From Clostridia bacterium (GTDB lineage: Bacteria > Bacillota > Clostridia > TANB77 > CAG-508): DNA of 64,000 nt. Shown one piece after another: positions 37,043-44,314 of this stretch. Made by a program: the position numbers and the translations under genes. The DNA is taken from assembly GCA_017437145.1 (NCBI GenBank), contig JAFSBT010000005.1:74017-138016 (forward strand). The letters are read 5' to 3'. A model generated the notes under the pieces. It was not told the origin of the DNA. It did not search any database and was given only the letters and a program-made list of their open reading frames with translations. How positions within the stretch are numbered: the stretch's first letter is position 1; every line of letters starts with the position of its first letter.

Positions 37043-37158
37043 TTAGAGGTGTGAAGTGAGAGGTGAGAGGTGAGAGGTGGGAGATGGGATTTACAAGTAA
37101 TTCTTCGTAGTTATTACTTAATTTTCACACTTCGCACTTCCCACGTCACACTTCATAA
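37043..37158. repeat. Dispersed imperfect palindrome, GTGAGAGGTG family (copy 3)
   Basis: The left arm GTGAAGTGAGAGGTGAGAGG and right arm TTTCACACTTCGCACTTCCC are near complements. The centre reads TTCTTCGTAGT, related to the TGCTTCGTRG core of copies 2 and 4. It fills the engB-serS gap. Confidence 0.75.
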
Positions 37159-37159
37159 A

Positions 37160-38446
37160 TTAACCTTTGGGTATGATTTTATCTATTCCGCCCATATAAG
37201 GTCTTAATACTTCTGGTATATTAATACTTCCATCTTCATTATAATTATTTTCTAAGAAAGCTATAAGCATTCTTGGTGGTGCTACAACTGTATTATTTAA
37301 TGTATGTGCTAAATAATTTTGTTTTTCACCTTTTACTCTAATTCCTAAACGTCTACTTTGTGCATCTGTCATATTTGTACAACTTCCAACTTCAAAATAT
37401 TTTTTTTGTCTTGGACTCCATGCTTCAACATCACAAGATTTTGCCTTTAAATCTGCTAAATCACCACTACAACATTCTAAAGTACGAACTGGAATATCTA
37501 AACTTCTAAATAATTCAACTGTATATGACCATAGTTTGTCATACCAGGCATAACTATCTTCAGGTTCACAAACAACTATCATTTCTTGTTTTTCGAATTG
37601 ATGAATTCTATATACTCCACGTTCTTCAATGCCATGTGCTCCTTTTTCTTTTCTAAAACAAGGAGAATAAGATGTTAAAGTACAAGGTAATTCAGATTTT
37701 TTTACTATTTGACCCTTGAATTTTCCTATCATTGAATGTTCACTTGTACCAATTAAGAATAAATCTTCACCTTCAATTTTATACATTAAAGCATCCATTT
37801 CTTCAAAACTCATAACTCCAGTTACAACATCGCTACGAATCATATAAGGTGGAATACAATATGTGAACCCTTTATTTATCATAAAATCTCTTGCATAAGA
37901 AAGAATAGAAGAATGAAGTCTAGCCACATCTCCCATTAAATAGTAGAAACCATTTCCTGCAACACGTCTTGCTGAGTCTAAATCTATACCTGCAAGTTTT
38001 TCCATAATATCAGTATGATAAGGGATTTCATAATCAGGCACTATAGGTTCACCGTATTTTTGTATTTCAACATTTTCAGAATCATCTTTTCCAATAGGAA
38101 CAGAATCGTCTATTATGTTAGGTATCTTCATCATAATTTCTTTTATTTTAATAGAATATTCTTCAGTTTGTTTTTCAGTATCAACTAAGTCTTCATTTAT
38201 TTTATTAACTTTAGATTTAATTTCTTCGGCTTCTTCCTTTTTTCCTTCACGCATAAGATTACCAATTTTGCTACTTAAAGAATTACGTTCCATTCTTAAA
38301 TTATCACCTTTAAGTTGGTATTCTCTGTATGCCTTATCAAGAGAAAGAACTTCATCGACTAAAGATAATTTATGGTCTTGAAATTTTTTCTTAATATTTT
38401 CTTTAACTAAATCAGGATTTTCTCTAATTAATTTAATATCTATCAT
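37160..38446 (-). CDS. serS: Serine--tRNA ligase
   Basis: A 428-residue class II synthetase that charges tRNA-Ser. An N-terminal antiparallel coiled-coil arm (about 30-105) binds the long variable arm of tRNA-Ser. Class II motifs follow: 'CIPPYMIRSDVV', 'TSYSPCFRKEKGAHGIEERGVYRIHQFEKQEM' in successive pieces, 'CSGDLADLKAKSCDVEAW', and the C-terminal 'LNNTVVAPPRMLIAFLENN'. Length is typical. AAAGGAGATG precedes its ATG. No T-box is visible upstream. Confidence 0.97.
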   Translation of the reverse strand: MIDIKLIRENPDLVKENIKKKFQDHKLSLVDEVLSLDKAYREYQLKGDNLRMERNSLSSKIGNLMREGKKEEAEEIKSKVNKINEDLVDTEKQTEEYSIKIKEIMMKIPNIIDDSVPIGKDDSENVEIQKYGEPIVPDYEIPYHTDIMEKLAGIDLDSARRVAGNGFYYLMGDVARLHSSILSYARDFMINKGFTYCIPPYMIRSDVVTGVMSFEEMDALMYKIEGEDLFLIGTSEHSMIGKFKGQIVKKSELPCTLTSYSPCFRKEKGAHGIEERGVYRIHQFEKQEMIVVCEPEDSYAWYDKLWSYTVELFRSLDIPVRTLECCSGDLADLKAKSCDVEAWSPRQKKYFEVGSCTNMTDAQSRRLGIRVKGEKQNYLAHTLNNTVVAPPRMLIAFLENNYNEDGSINIPEVLRPYMGGIDKIIPKG

Positions 38447-38523
38447 AATAACATCTCCTTTTAATACAACTAGTTTACTATAAATTTAGTTATTTTGCAA
38501 GAATAAATTATGGCTCATGAAGA

Positions 38524-38652
38524 ATATAAATTGTAATTTGGATGTGAGAAGTGTGAGGTGGGATTTTAGGGATATGCTTCGTAGGCTTTACCTAATTCTC
38601 GCACTTCGCACTTCCCACATCACACTTCTCATGCAAATTACAATTTATATTG
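38524..38652. repeat. Dispersed long palindrome, GTGAGAGGTG family (copy 4, most complete)
   Basis: Outer arms ATAAATTGTAATTTG and CAAATTACAATTTAT are perfect complements. Middle arms GATGTGAGAAGTGTGAGGTG and CGCACTTCCCACATCACACT pair imperfectly. The core is TATGCTTCGTAGG. Together about 129 bp could form one long cruciform or RNA hairpin. Confidence 0.8.
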
Positions 38653-38711
38653 ACAAAAAACAACATAAATAATAAAATAAAAATAAATAAAAACAAAGGA
38701 GGAAATAAAAA

Positions 38712-39014
38712 ATGGGGACAGCATCACTAATTATAAGTATAATTGCATTGATTATTAGTTTATTTATTATGCCACTTACATTATTTCCATTTTTTTCTTT
38801 ATTAGTATTACCATTGATAGCAATGGTATCTATTTTAGCATTAGTAGGATTAATTTTAGGAATAGTGGATTGGGTTTCAAAGCATAAAAAAGGATTAAAA
38901 AAGGAAAAGGCTATAGCAGGAACAATTTGTTCAGCAATTGCAATGTTAATAATAACTTTTTGGACAATTATTAATATAATATTTATAGGAATAGGAATAG
39001 CAGCGAGTTTGTAA
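38712..39014 (+). CDS. Small polytopic membrane protein, DUF4190-like (paralogue 1)
   Basis: A 100-residue protein with about three hydrophobic segments. The middle loop 'GIVDWVSKHKKGLKKEKAIAGTICSAIA' is nearly repeated in the next gene. The KAIAGTICSAI motif corresponds to the 'KGMAIAGIILG' hallmark of DUF4190 and DUF4064-like proteins. AAAGGAGG precedes the ATG. First of a run of six co-directional small membrane genes (38.7-41.0 kb). Function unknown. Confidence 0.7.
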   Translation: MGTASLIISIIALIISLFIMPLTLFPFFSLLVLPLIAMVSILALVGLILGIVDWVSKHKKGLKKEKAIAGTICSAIAMLIITFWTIINIIFIGIGIAASL

Positions 39015-39146
39015 AATATAAATATAATTGCTTAATTTCATCTTTAAACAATATATTTTTCAAATAAAACTTAAATGATATATATTGACAAAAAAAATAT
39101 TTAATAATAAAATAAATTAAATAAATTGTGAAAGGGGAATATAAAT

Positions 39147-39485
39147 ATGGGAATTGCATCATTAATTATAGGTATAATTTCAATATTAGTTGGATTTATC
39201 CCAGTTATTAACTTATTAATGGTATTACCAGCAATAGTTGCTTTAATTTTAGGTATAGTTGATTGGGTAAAAAAACATAAAGCTGGACTAGCTAAAGGTA
39301 AAGCTATTGCAGGAACAATATGTTCTGCAATTTCATTAGTAATAATCTTAATAGTTAATCTTTTCGCAGCTGGATCTATATTAGCTCTTATAGGAGCAAG
39401 CGCTGCTGAAACTATTGATACATATGATTACAGTGATTATGATTATGACTATGACTATGATTACTATGACTATTACAATTATTAA
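39147..39485 (+). CDS. Small polytopic membrane protein with Asp/Tyr-repeat tail (paralogue 2)
   Basis: A 112-residue paralogue of the previous gene ('GIVDWVKKHKAGLAKGKAIAGTICSAI') with two to three membrane segments. It ends in a striking tail of about 24 residues made almost only of Asp and Tyr (DYSDYDYDYDYDYYDYYNY region), encoded by tandem GATTATGACTATGAC-type repeats. The tail is acidic and aromatic and would face one side of the membrane. Such low-complexity DNA could vary in length by slippage. AAAGGGG precedes the ATG. Confidence 0.7.
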   Translation: MGIASLIIGIISILVGFIPVINLLMVLPAIVALILGIVDWVKKHKAGLAKGKAIAGTICSAISLVIILIVNLFAAGSILALIGASAAETIDTYDYSDYDYDYDYDYYDYYNY

Positions 39486-39616
39486 TAGTTATATTGGAAA
39501 ATTTATTTCTCATAGTTTAATGAAAGAATTCAAAAATTTTTATTTAAGAAATCTTGTGACACCTGATATAGTGTTACAAGGTTTCTTAAATAATATTTTC
39601 AAGGAGAATAGTAAAT

Positions 39617-39904
39617 ATGGAAAATGAAACAGAAGTAGAAGTTATTGGAACGACAGAAAAAAACACTAAAAAAACTTCAGATGTGTGGAGTCTTACATCA
39701 TTAATACTTGGATTAGTTGGAATATCTTTTGCATCAATACCATGTGGAATATTAGCAATTATTTTTGGATTAAAAGGTAGAAAAGAAAATTCAAAAGGAA
39801 TGGCAACAGCAGGATTTATATTAGGAATAGCTGATATTGTGATAGGTATAATGTATTGTTTTATTTCATTAATATTTACAATAATTTATATGATGAATTG
39901 GTAA
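39617..39904 (+). CDS. DUF4190-type membrane protein
   Basis: A 95-residue protein with a polar N terminus (about 28 residues) and two hydrophobic segments. It contains the DUF4190 pattern 'SLILGLVGISFASIPCGILAIIFGLKGRKENSKGMATAGFILG' spread across both helices. CAAGGAGAA precedes the ATG. It is a closer relative of the genes at 40320 and 40701 than of the two upstream. Function unknown; the family is common in Firmicutes envelopes. Confidence 0.78.
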   Translation: MENETEVEVIGTTEKNTKKTSDVWSLTSLILGLVGISFASIPCGILAIIFGLKGRKENSKGMATAGFILGIADIVIGIMYCFISLIFTIIYMMNW

Positions 39905-39922
39905 TATTAGGATTAGTGTATC

Positions 39923-40300
39923 ATGAATAAGAAATATAAAAAATTTATAATAATAGAATCTATCATAATATTGGGTATTATATGTATATATTTTTTTGTT
40001 AATTCTAATTTAGTAAATATAGTGCCCAAATGTATGATTAGACAAGTTTTAGGCATATTATGCCCAGGCTGTGGTGGTACAACTTGTGTAATTAATGTTT
40101 TAAAAGGAAATTTTATAGAAGCAGCTAAAGCAAACATAATAATATTTATAGCAATAATATATGGTATAATATTAAATAGTGTATACATTATAAATACATT
40201 CAAAAAAAATAAAATTTTAAAATTTGTTTATATGAAGGAGTCATATGTGTATGTATGGTTATTTATGTATTTAATTTTTGAAATTGTAAGAAATATATAA
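39923..40300 (+). CDS. DUF2752 membrane protein
   Basis: A 125-residue protein with three hydrophobic segments and the DUF2752 signature 'CPGCGGTTCVINVLKGNFIEAAKAN' (about residues 46-71), in which the two cysteines flank a glycine-rich turn. DUF2752 proteins often neighbour DUF4190/TM2-type genes, as here. Function unknown. The start is the ATG after GATTAGTGTATC, with no strong ribosome site, so translational coupling to the previous gene is possible. Confidence 0.8.
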   Translation: MNKKYKKFIIIESIIILGIICIYFFVNSNLVNIVPKCMIRQVLGILCPGCGGTTCVINVLKGNFIEAAKANIIIFIAIIYGIILNSVYIINTFKKNKILKFVYMKESYVYVWLFMYLIFEIVRNI

Positions 40301-40319
40301 TTATAAAAGGAGTTTTAAT

Positions 40320-40655
40320 ATGGATGAAGAAAAACCGATAGAAATAAACAATGATAATGTAGAAAAACCAGAAGCAAAAGGAAAAAGTATAACTTCTTTG
40401 GTTTTAGGAATTATTTCAGTTGTAACATTGTGTTTTACTAGTTATACCATGTGGATATCATTAATTTGTGGAATACTTGGATTGATTTTCGGAATATTAG
40501 GAATAAAAAATGAAAATGCAAAAAGTATGGCAAAAACAGGAATTATTTTAAGTGTTATAGCTTTAGTAGTAGTTGTTGTTTTAATTTTAATATTAATAGG
40601 CATTGTATTACTAGGAATGGGGGGCATAATTTTAAGTGCTATAAGTGCTATTTAA
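40320..40655 (+). CDS. DUF4190-type membrane protein
   Basis: A 111-residue protein: a polar acidic N terminus (1-25), then two hydrophobic segments with 'LICGILGLIFGILGIKNENAKSMAKTGIILSVIAL', the DUF4190 core. AAAGGAG precedes the ATG. It is very similar to the next gene, so the pair looks like a tandem duplication. Function unknown. Confidence 0.78.
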   Translation: MDEEKPIEINNDNVEKPEAKGKSITSLVLGIISVVTLCFTSYTMWISLICGILGLIFGILGIKNENAKSMAKTGIILSVIALVVVVVLILILIGIVLLGMGGIILSAISAI

Positions 40656-40700
40656 TGTTTTTAATTAAATAAATATATTTTTTATGAAAGGAGAATTTGT

Positions 40701-41006
40701 ATGGAAAACGAAGTTGAAGTTCAAAACAACGTACCAAATGAAGGAGGAAAAAAAGGAAAAAGTATTGCAGCTTTAATTTTAAGTATAGTTTCAATTGTAT
40801 CTTCTTGTGCTTGGTATATAGCTCTTCCATGTGGTATCATAGGATTAATTCTTGGTATTTTAGGAAGAAAAAAAGAAAATGCAAAAGGTATGGCTTTAAC
40901 AGGAATTATATTAAGTGCAATAGGAATTCTTATTTCACTTGTAGTTGGAGTTATTGCTATAATTGCAATTATAGGAATGAGTTCTTCAAGCATGATGTAT
41001 TATTAA
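40701..41006 (+). CDS. DUF4190-type membrane protein
   Basis: A 101-residue protein with a polar N terminus (1-20), then 'LPCGIIGLILGILGRKKENAKGMALTGIILSAIGI' and a second hydrophobic segment. It is the last gene of the run and ends directly before a strong terminator. AAAGGAG precedes the ATG. Paralogue of the two preceding DUF4190 genes. Confidence 0.78.
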   Translation: MENEVEVQNNVPNEGGKKGKSIAALILSIVSIVSSCAWYIALPCGIIGLILGILGRKKENAKGMALTGIILSAIGILISLVVGVIAIIAIIGMSSSSMMYY

Positions 41007-41007
41007 T

Positions 41008-41037
41008 AAAAAAACAAGTCGAAAGACTTGTTTTTTT
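41008..41037. terminator. Bidirectional intrinsic terminator
   Basis: Perfect stem AAAAAAACAAGTC / GACTTGTTTTTTT with a GAAA tetraloop, between convergent genes. It serves both strands. Confidence 0.92.
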
Positions 41038-41287
41038 AAATTTTTTGTTTTCTTAATTTATCACAAATAAAACCACACATAAAGAAATCTACGAATAGGA
41101 ATAATCCATTTTTAAAAAGTAATGTTCCAATTTCGTATGTAGTATATGATATAGGATTTAATGCATGTATAGATAGTATTGCAACTGCTATTAGACAAAA
41201 AACAAATGATAAGATTAGGCCTATTTTCATAACTTTTAGTATAGGTTTATCTATAGTAGATATATCTTCTAAAATTTTATTAATCAT
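41036..41287 (-). CDS. Small membrane protein, unknown
   Basis: An 83-residue protein with two hydrophobic segments (about 20-42 and 50-75), a charged N terminus ('MINKILEDISTIDKPIL') and a basic end (CDKLRKQKI). GGAGG lies at good spacing upstream of its ATG. No family is recognised. It converges with the DUF4190 run and shares its terminator. Confidence 0.6.
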   Translation of the reverse strand: MINKILEDISTIDKPILKVMKIGLILSFVFCLIAVAILSIHALNPISYTTYEIGTLLFKNGLFLFVDFFMCGFICDKLRKQKI

Positions 41288-41383
41288 AAAATACCTCCAA
41301 AAATAAAGTTCTTATATATAAATGGTAACATAAGCTTGTGGTCAAATCAAAGGTAATTTATGGATAGTGCAGAGCAAAAAAAG

Positions 41384-41411
41384 AAGATAGGATAAAACCT
41401 ATCTTTTTTAT
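41384..41411 (-). terminator. Terminator of rpsT
   Basis: Stem AAGATAGG / CCTATCTT with flanking A- and T-runs, immediately after rpsT on the minus strand. Confidence 0.85.
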
Positions 41412-41414
41412 TTA

Positions 41415-41681
41415 TTATGCATTTATAGCATTTAATTTTTTTGCTAAATTAGATTTTTTTCTAGAAGCTGTATTTTTTTTGATAACACCTTTTGAACAAG
41501 CCATATCAATTTTTTTTGTAGCTTCTTTTAAAAGATTTTCAGCATTTTCTTTATTTCCTTCAGAAACAGCAGCTTCAAATTTTTTAACAGCTGATTTATA
41601 TCCAGATTTAATCATATTATTTTGCATTGTTTTCTTTTCAATGATTCCAACTCTTTTTATTGCAGATTTAATATTTGGCAT
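41415..41681 (-). CDS. rpsT: 30S ribosomal protein S20
   Basis: An 88-residue, Lys/Ala-rich helical protein that binds 16S rRNA. It opens 'MPNIKSAIKRVGIIEKK' and ends 'NTASRKKSNLAKKLNAINA', both typical of S20. It is monocistronic, with a strong AAGGAGG site and its own terminator. Confidence 0.96.
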   Translation of the reverse strand: MPNIKSAIKRVGIIEKKTMQNNMIKSGYKSAVKKFEAAVSEGNKENAENLLKEATKKIDMACSKGVIKKNTASRKKSNLAKKLNAINA

Positions 41682-41776
41682 ACTTTAGCACCTCCTTAAA
41701 TGTATAAATAAAATTTACTTCTACTATTTTAACATGTATTTTTAAAATATGCAAGAAAAATTATTTACTTTTTAGT

Positions 41777-41825
41777 AAAATTTGTATAAAATATTGTTAG
41801 CTAATAAATATTTTATACAAATTTT
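41777..41825. repeat. Perfect 19-bp inverted repeat between rpsT and the HD-domain gene
   Basis: AAAATTTGTATAAAATATT (41777-41795) and its exact complement (41807-41825) with an 11-nt loop. It lacks a T-run. It may be a cruciform, an operator, or the scar of a small element. Confidence 0.7.
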
Positions 41826-41854
41826 GATTTGATAGATAGATTGAATTTTATTAT

Positions 41855-41902
41855 GTAGGGGCGAACTGTGTTCGCCCGCGGACGACCAAAGGTCGCCCCT
41901 AC
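41855..41902. repeat. Dispersed palindrome, GTAGGGGCG family (copy 4)
   Basis: Outer GTAGGGGCGA / TCGCCCCTAC arms enclose two small internal stems (GCGAAC/GTTCGC and CGACC/GGTCG), giving a cloverleaf-like fold. It lies upstream of the HD-domain gene. Confidence 0.75.
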
Positions 41903-41940
41903 AAATTAATTAGCTATATTAATTACAAAGGAGGAAGAAA

Positions 41941-43089
41941 ATGAACGATATATTTACAATAGCTAAAAGTAATATGGTAAGTAGAGAAGAATTACTTTCT
42001 CCATATGCATGCAAATCAAAAGATGCTATTTTATTAAGAGAAGAAACAGAGGATATAAGACCTACATTTTATAGAGATATAGATAAAATAATTCATTCAT
42101 CAGGGTATACGAGATATATAGATAAAACACAAGTATTTTCTTTTGTGCAAAATGATCATATAACCCATAGAGTATTACATGTTCAATTAGTATCAAAAAT
42201 TGCAAGAACAATAGGTAGAAGTTTAAATTTAAATGAAGATTTAATAGAGGCGATTTCATTAGGACATGATATAGGACATACTCCTTTTGGTCATAAAGGT
42301 GAAGAATTGCTAAATAAGATTTGTGAAAAAGAAAAAATAGGTCATTTCTATCATAATGTACAAAGTGTTAGGGTTTTAAAGGACTTAGAAAATTTAAATA
42401 TTAGTGTTCAAACATTAGATGGTATACTTGCTCACAATGGAGAAATGTTAAAAAACAAGTATGAGTTTAATAAAAATAAAACAAAAGAAGAACTTTTGGA
42501 AGATTTAAATAAAGGTTTTGAAATAAAGGACTACAGTAAAATAATAAAACCTATGACTATGGAAGCATGTGTTGTAAGATTAGCTGATGTAATTGCCTAC
42601 ATAGGAAGAGACATAGAAGATGCAATTTCGGTAGGAGTTATAAAAAGAAACAATATTCCAAAAGATATTATAGAAGTTTTAGGAGATAACAATTCAAAAA
42701 TCGTAGATACATTAATAAGGGATATTATATTAAATAGTGTAGATAAACCATATATAACTTTCTCAAAAGATAAGTTTGAAGCATTAATTGCTTTGCTAGA
42801 ATGGAATTATAAAAAAATATATTTATCTGAAGAGGCAAATAAAAATTATGACCTCATAGAAGAACTTTTTCAAGAATTGTATTATAAATATATAGAAATC
42901 ATAGAAAATATAGATTTAAAAAGTTGTACAGAATCACAAAAAGATTTATATGAATTTGTAAATAAACAAGAAAATAAAAAAAGAGCAGTAATTGATTATA
43001 TTGCAGGTCAAACTGATAACTTTTTCATAAAAGAATGTGAACTTTATTTTAATTATAAATATAATCTAGATAGATTAAGATTTTTCTAA
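41941..43089 (+). CDS. dGTP triphosphohydrolase-like HD-domain protein
   Basis: A 382-residue HD-superfamily protein of the deoxyguanosinetriphosphate triphosphohydrolase-like group, which hydrolyses dNTPs to nucleoside and triphosphate. The HD metal motif is 'HRVLHVQLVSKIARTIGR' with 'SLGHDIGHTPFGHKGE'; the downstream 'RLADVIAYIGRDIEDAI' holds the last metal Asp. Length fits the family. AAAGGAGG precedes the ATG. It is followed by yaaL and bofA. Confidence 0.93.
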   Translation: MNDIFTIAKSNMVSREELLSPYACKSKDAILLREETEDIRPTFYRDIDKIIHSSGYTRYIDKTQVFSFVQNDHITHRVLHVQLVSKIARTIGRSLNLNEDLIEAISLGHDIGHTPFGHKGEELLNKICEKEKIGHFYHNVQSVRVLKDLENLNISVQTLDGILAHNGEMLKNKYEFNKNKTKEELLEDLNKGFEIKDYSKIIKPMTMEACVVRLADVIAYIGRDIEDAISVGVIKRNNIPKDIIEVLGDNNSKIVDTLIRDIILNSVDKPYITFSKDKFEALIALLEWNYKKIYLSEEANKNYDLIEELFQELYYKYIEIIENIDLKSCTESQKDLYEFVNKQENKKRAVIDYIAGQTDNFFIKECELYFNYKYNLDRLRFF

Positions 43090-43144
43090 CAGTAGAATAA
43101 AATTTCATAATTGGAACATACTAGAAATAGAGGAAGTGAAATTT

Positions 43145-43381
43145 ATGAAAGAACATGAAAAGGATCTTATGCAAAGTATTTTACAAGCAAATAACGATTT
43201 GAAAGTAGCAAATGCAAATTTTGAAAATGCAGAAGCAGAAATGATTGATTATTACACATACCAAATAAAAGCTAATAAAGCAAAAATTGATTATTTAATA
43301 AAAAAAGTAAAAGAAGAAGGAACGAATTTAAATATGATAGAGCAACTTGGACTTAAGAATAATATAACAGAAGCTATATAA
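43145..43381 (+). CDS. yaaL: DUF2508 family protein (YaaL-like)
   Basis: A 78-residue, all-helical, charged protein. 'ANFENAEAEMIDYYTYQIKANKAKIDYLIKKVKEEG' is the DUF2508 core. The ATG at 43145 is preferred over a GTG nine bases upstream, which touches the AGGA site. It directly precedes bofA, the same order as yaaL-bofA in Bacillus, which supports both calls. Confidence 0.82.
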   Translation: MKEHEKDLMQSILQANNDLKVANANFENAEAEMIDYYTYQIKANKAKIDYLIKKVKEEGTNLNMIEQLGLKNNITEAI

Positions 43382-43392
43382 GTTATATTTGT

Positions 43393-43429
43393 CCCTCCAT
43401 TTACATATAATTTATATGTAAATGGAGGG
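43393..43429 (+). terminator. Perfect 37-bp palindrome, terminator-like, containing the bofA ribosome site
   Basis: CCCTCCATTTACATATAA (43393-43410) and its exact complement (43412-43429), followed by ATGTTTTTT. It has the form of an intrinsic terminator for yaaL, but its right arm ends in GGAGGG, the only ribosome site for bofA. Folding would hide that site. Confidence 0.8.
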
Positions 43430-43436
43430 ATGTTTT

Positions 43437-43689
43437 TTGAATATAATTACATATATAATTACAATTGCAATAGTTATAATAATTGCTAAAATATTTGTAG
43501 TACCATTAAAAAAAATAATAAAACTTATATTAAATTCAATAATAGGAGGAGTTTTAATTTATATAATAAATTTAATAGGAGGGAGCTTTGGATTTCATAT
43601 AGGACTAAATATTTTTACTTCTATTTTTGTACGGAGTTTTAGGTGTACCAGGAGCAATTTTGTTAGTGATAATTAAATTATTAATATAA
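43437..43689 (+). CDS. bofA: Sigma-K processing inhibitor BofA, with +1 shift at CGG
   Basis: BofA is a small membrane protein that, with SpoIVFA, holds the SpoIVFB protease inactive in the forespore-engulfing membrane. The start is taken as TTG 43437, seven bases after GGAGGG; an in-frame ATG at 43422 lies inside the hairpin. Two hydrophobic segments cover most of the protein. The frame is interrupted at CGG 43632-43634; skipping one base yields 'IFVGVLGVPGAILLVIIKLLI', the conserved LGVPG end of BofA, stopping at 43689. The restored length of 83 residues is normal. The unshifted frame ends in an unrelated Arg/Ser-rich tail. Confidence 0.82.
43632..43635 (+). other. Putative +1 frameshift site CGGA (bofA)
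   Basis: Zero frame reads TTT GTA CGG AGT. Skipping the C gives TTT GTA GGA GTT TTA GGT GTA CCA GGA, decoding FVGVLGVPG. Confidence 0.75.
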
Positions 43690-43735
43690 TTTAGTCACGT
43701 TGGGGACTGTCACCAATGCGACGGAATAAAAAGAT

Positions 43736-43764
43736 TTGCCAAATTACAATAAAGGTAGTATAAT
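43736..43764 (+). promoter_or_regulatory. Promoter of the hpt-uvrC operon
   Basis: TTGCCA (43736-43741), a 17-bp spacer, then a perfect TATAAT (43759-43764), 28 bp upstream of the hpt start. Confidence 0.75.
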
Positions 43765-43791
43765 AAAGTCATAAAAAAAGAGGTAAAAATT

Positions 43792-44313
43792 ATGAAAAAT
43801 GTAAATGTATTAATTGACGAGAAAAAATTACAAGCAAGAGTTAAAGAAATAGCTGATGAAATTAGAAAAGAGTATAATGGAAAAACTATTACTTTAATAT
43901 GTATATTAAAGGGGTCAACATTTTTTACAGCAGATTTAGCAAGATATTTATATGACCAAGATGTGAGATTAGAATTTATAAGAGTTTCTAGTTATAATGA
44001 AGGAACTGTAAGTTCTGGAGAAATAAAAATGAAACTTGATTTAAAAGATAGCTTACAAGGTAAAGATGCAATAGTAGTTGAAGATATAATTGATACAGGT
44101 AGAACTTTATCTTATTTAATAGAATATTTGAAATTAAAAAATCCAAATAGTTTAAAACTTTGTGCATTATTAACTAAACCATCAAGAAGAGTATGTAAAG
44201 TGGATGCAGATTATATAGGATTTGAAGTTCCAGATAAATTTGTTGTAGGTTATGGTTTAGATTGCAATGAACAATATAGAAATTTACCTTACATTGGATA
44301 TTTAGAGGACTAA
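43792..44313 (+). CDS. hpt: Hypoxanthine phosphoribosyltransferase
   Basis: A 173-residue purine-salvage enzyme that makes IMP or GMP from hypoxanthine or guanine and PRPP. It has the PRPP-binding loop 'VVEDIIDTGRTLSYLIEYL' (about 98-116), the N-terminal 'LICILKGSTFFTADLAR' and 'FEVPDKFVVGYGLDCNEQYRNLPYIG' at the end. Length is typical. The uvrC start follows its stop by one base. Confidence 0.96.
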   Translation: MKNVNVLIDEKKLQARVKEIADEIRKEYNGKTITLICILKGSTFFTADLARYLYDQDVRLEFIRVSSYNEGTVSSGEIKMKLDLKDSLQGKDAIVVEDIIDTGRTLSYLIEYLKLKNPNSLKLCALLTKPSRRVCKVDADYIGFEVPDKFVVGYGLDCNEQYRNLPYIGYLED

Positions 44314-44314
44314 A

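Noticed and set aside
43694..43727. Another GTAGGGGCG-family copy before hpt
   Set aside because: GTTGGGGACTGTCACC is only loosely similar and lacks the closing arm.
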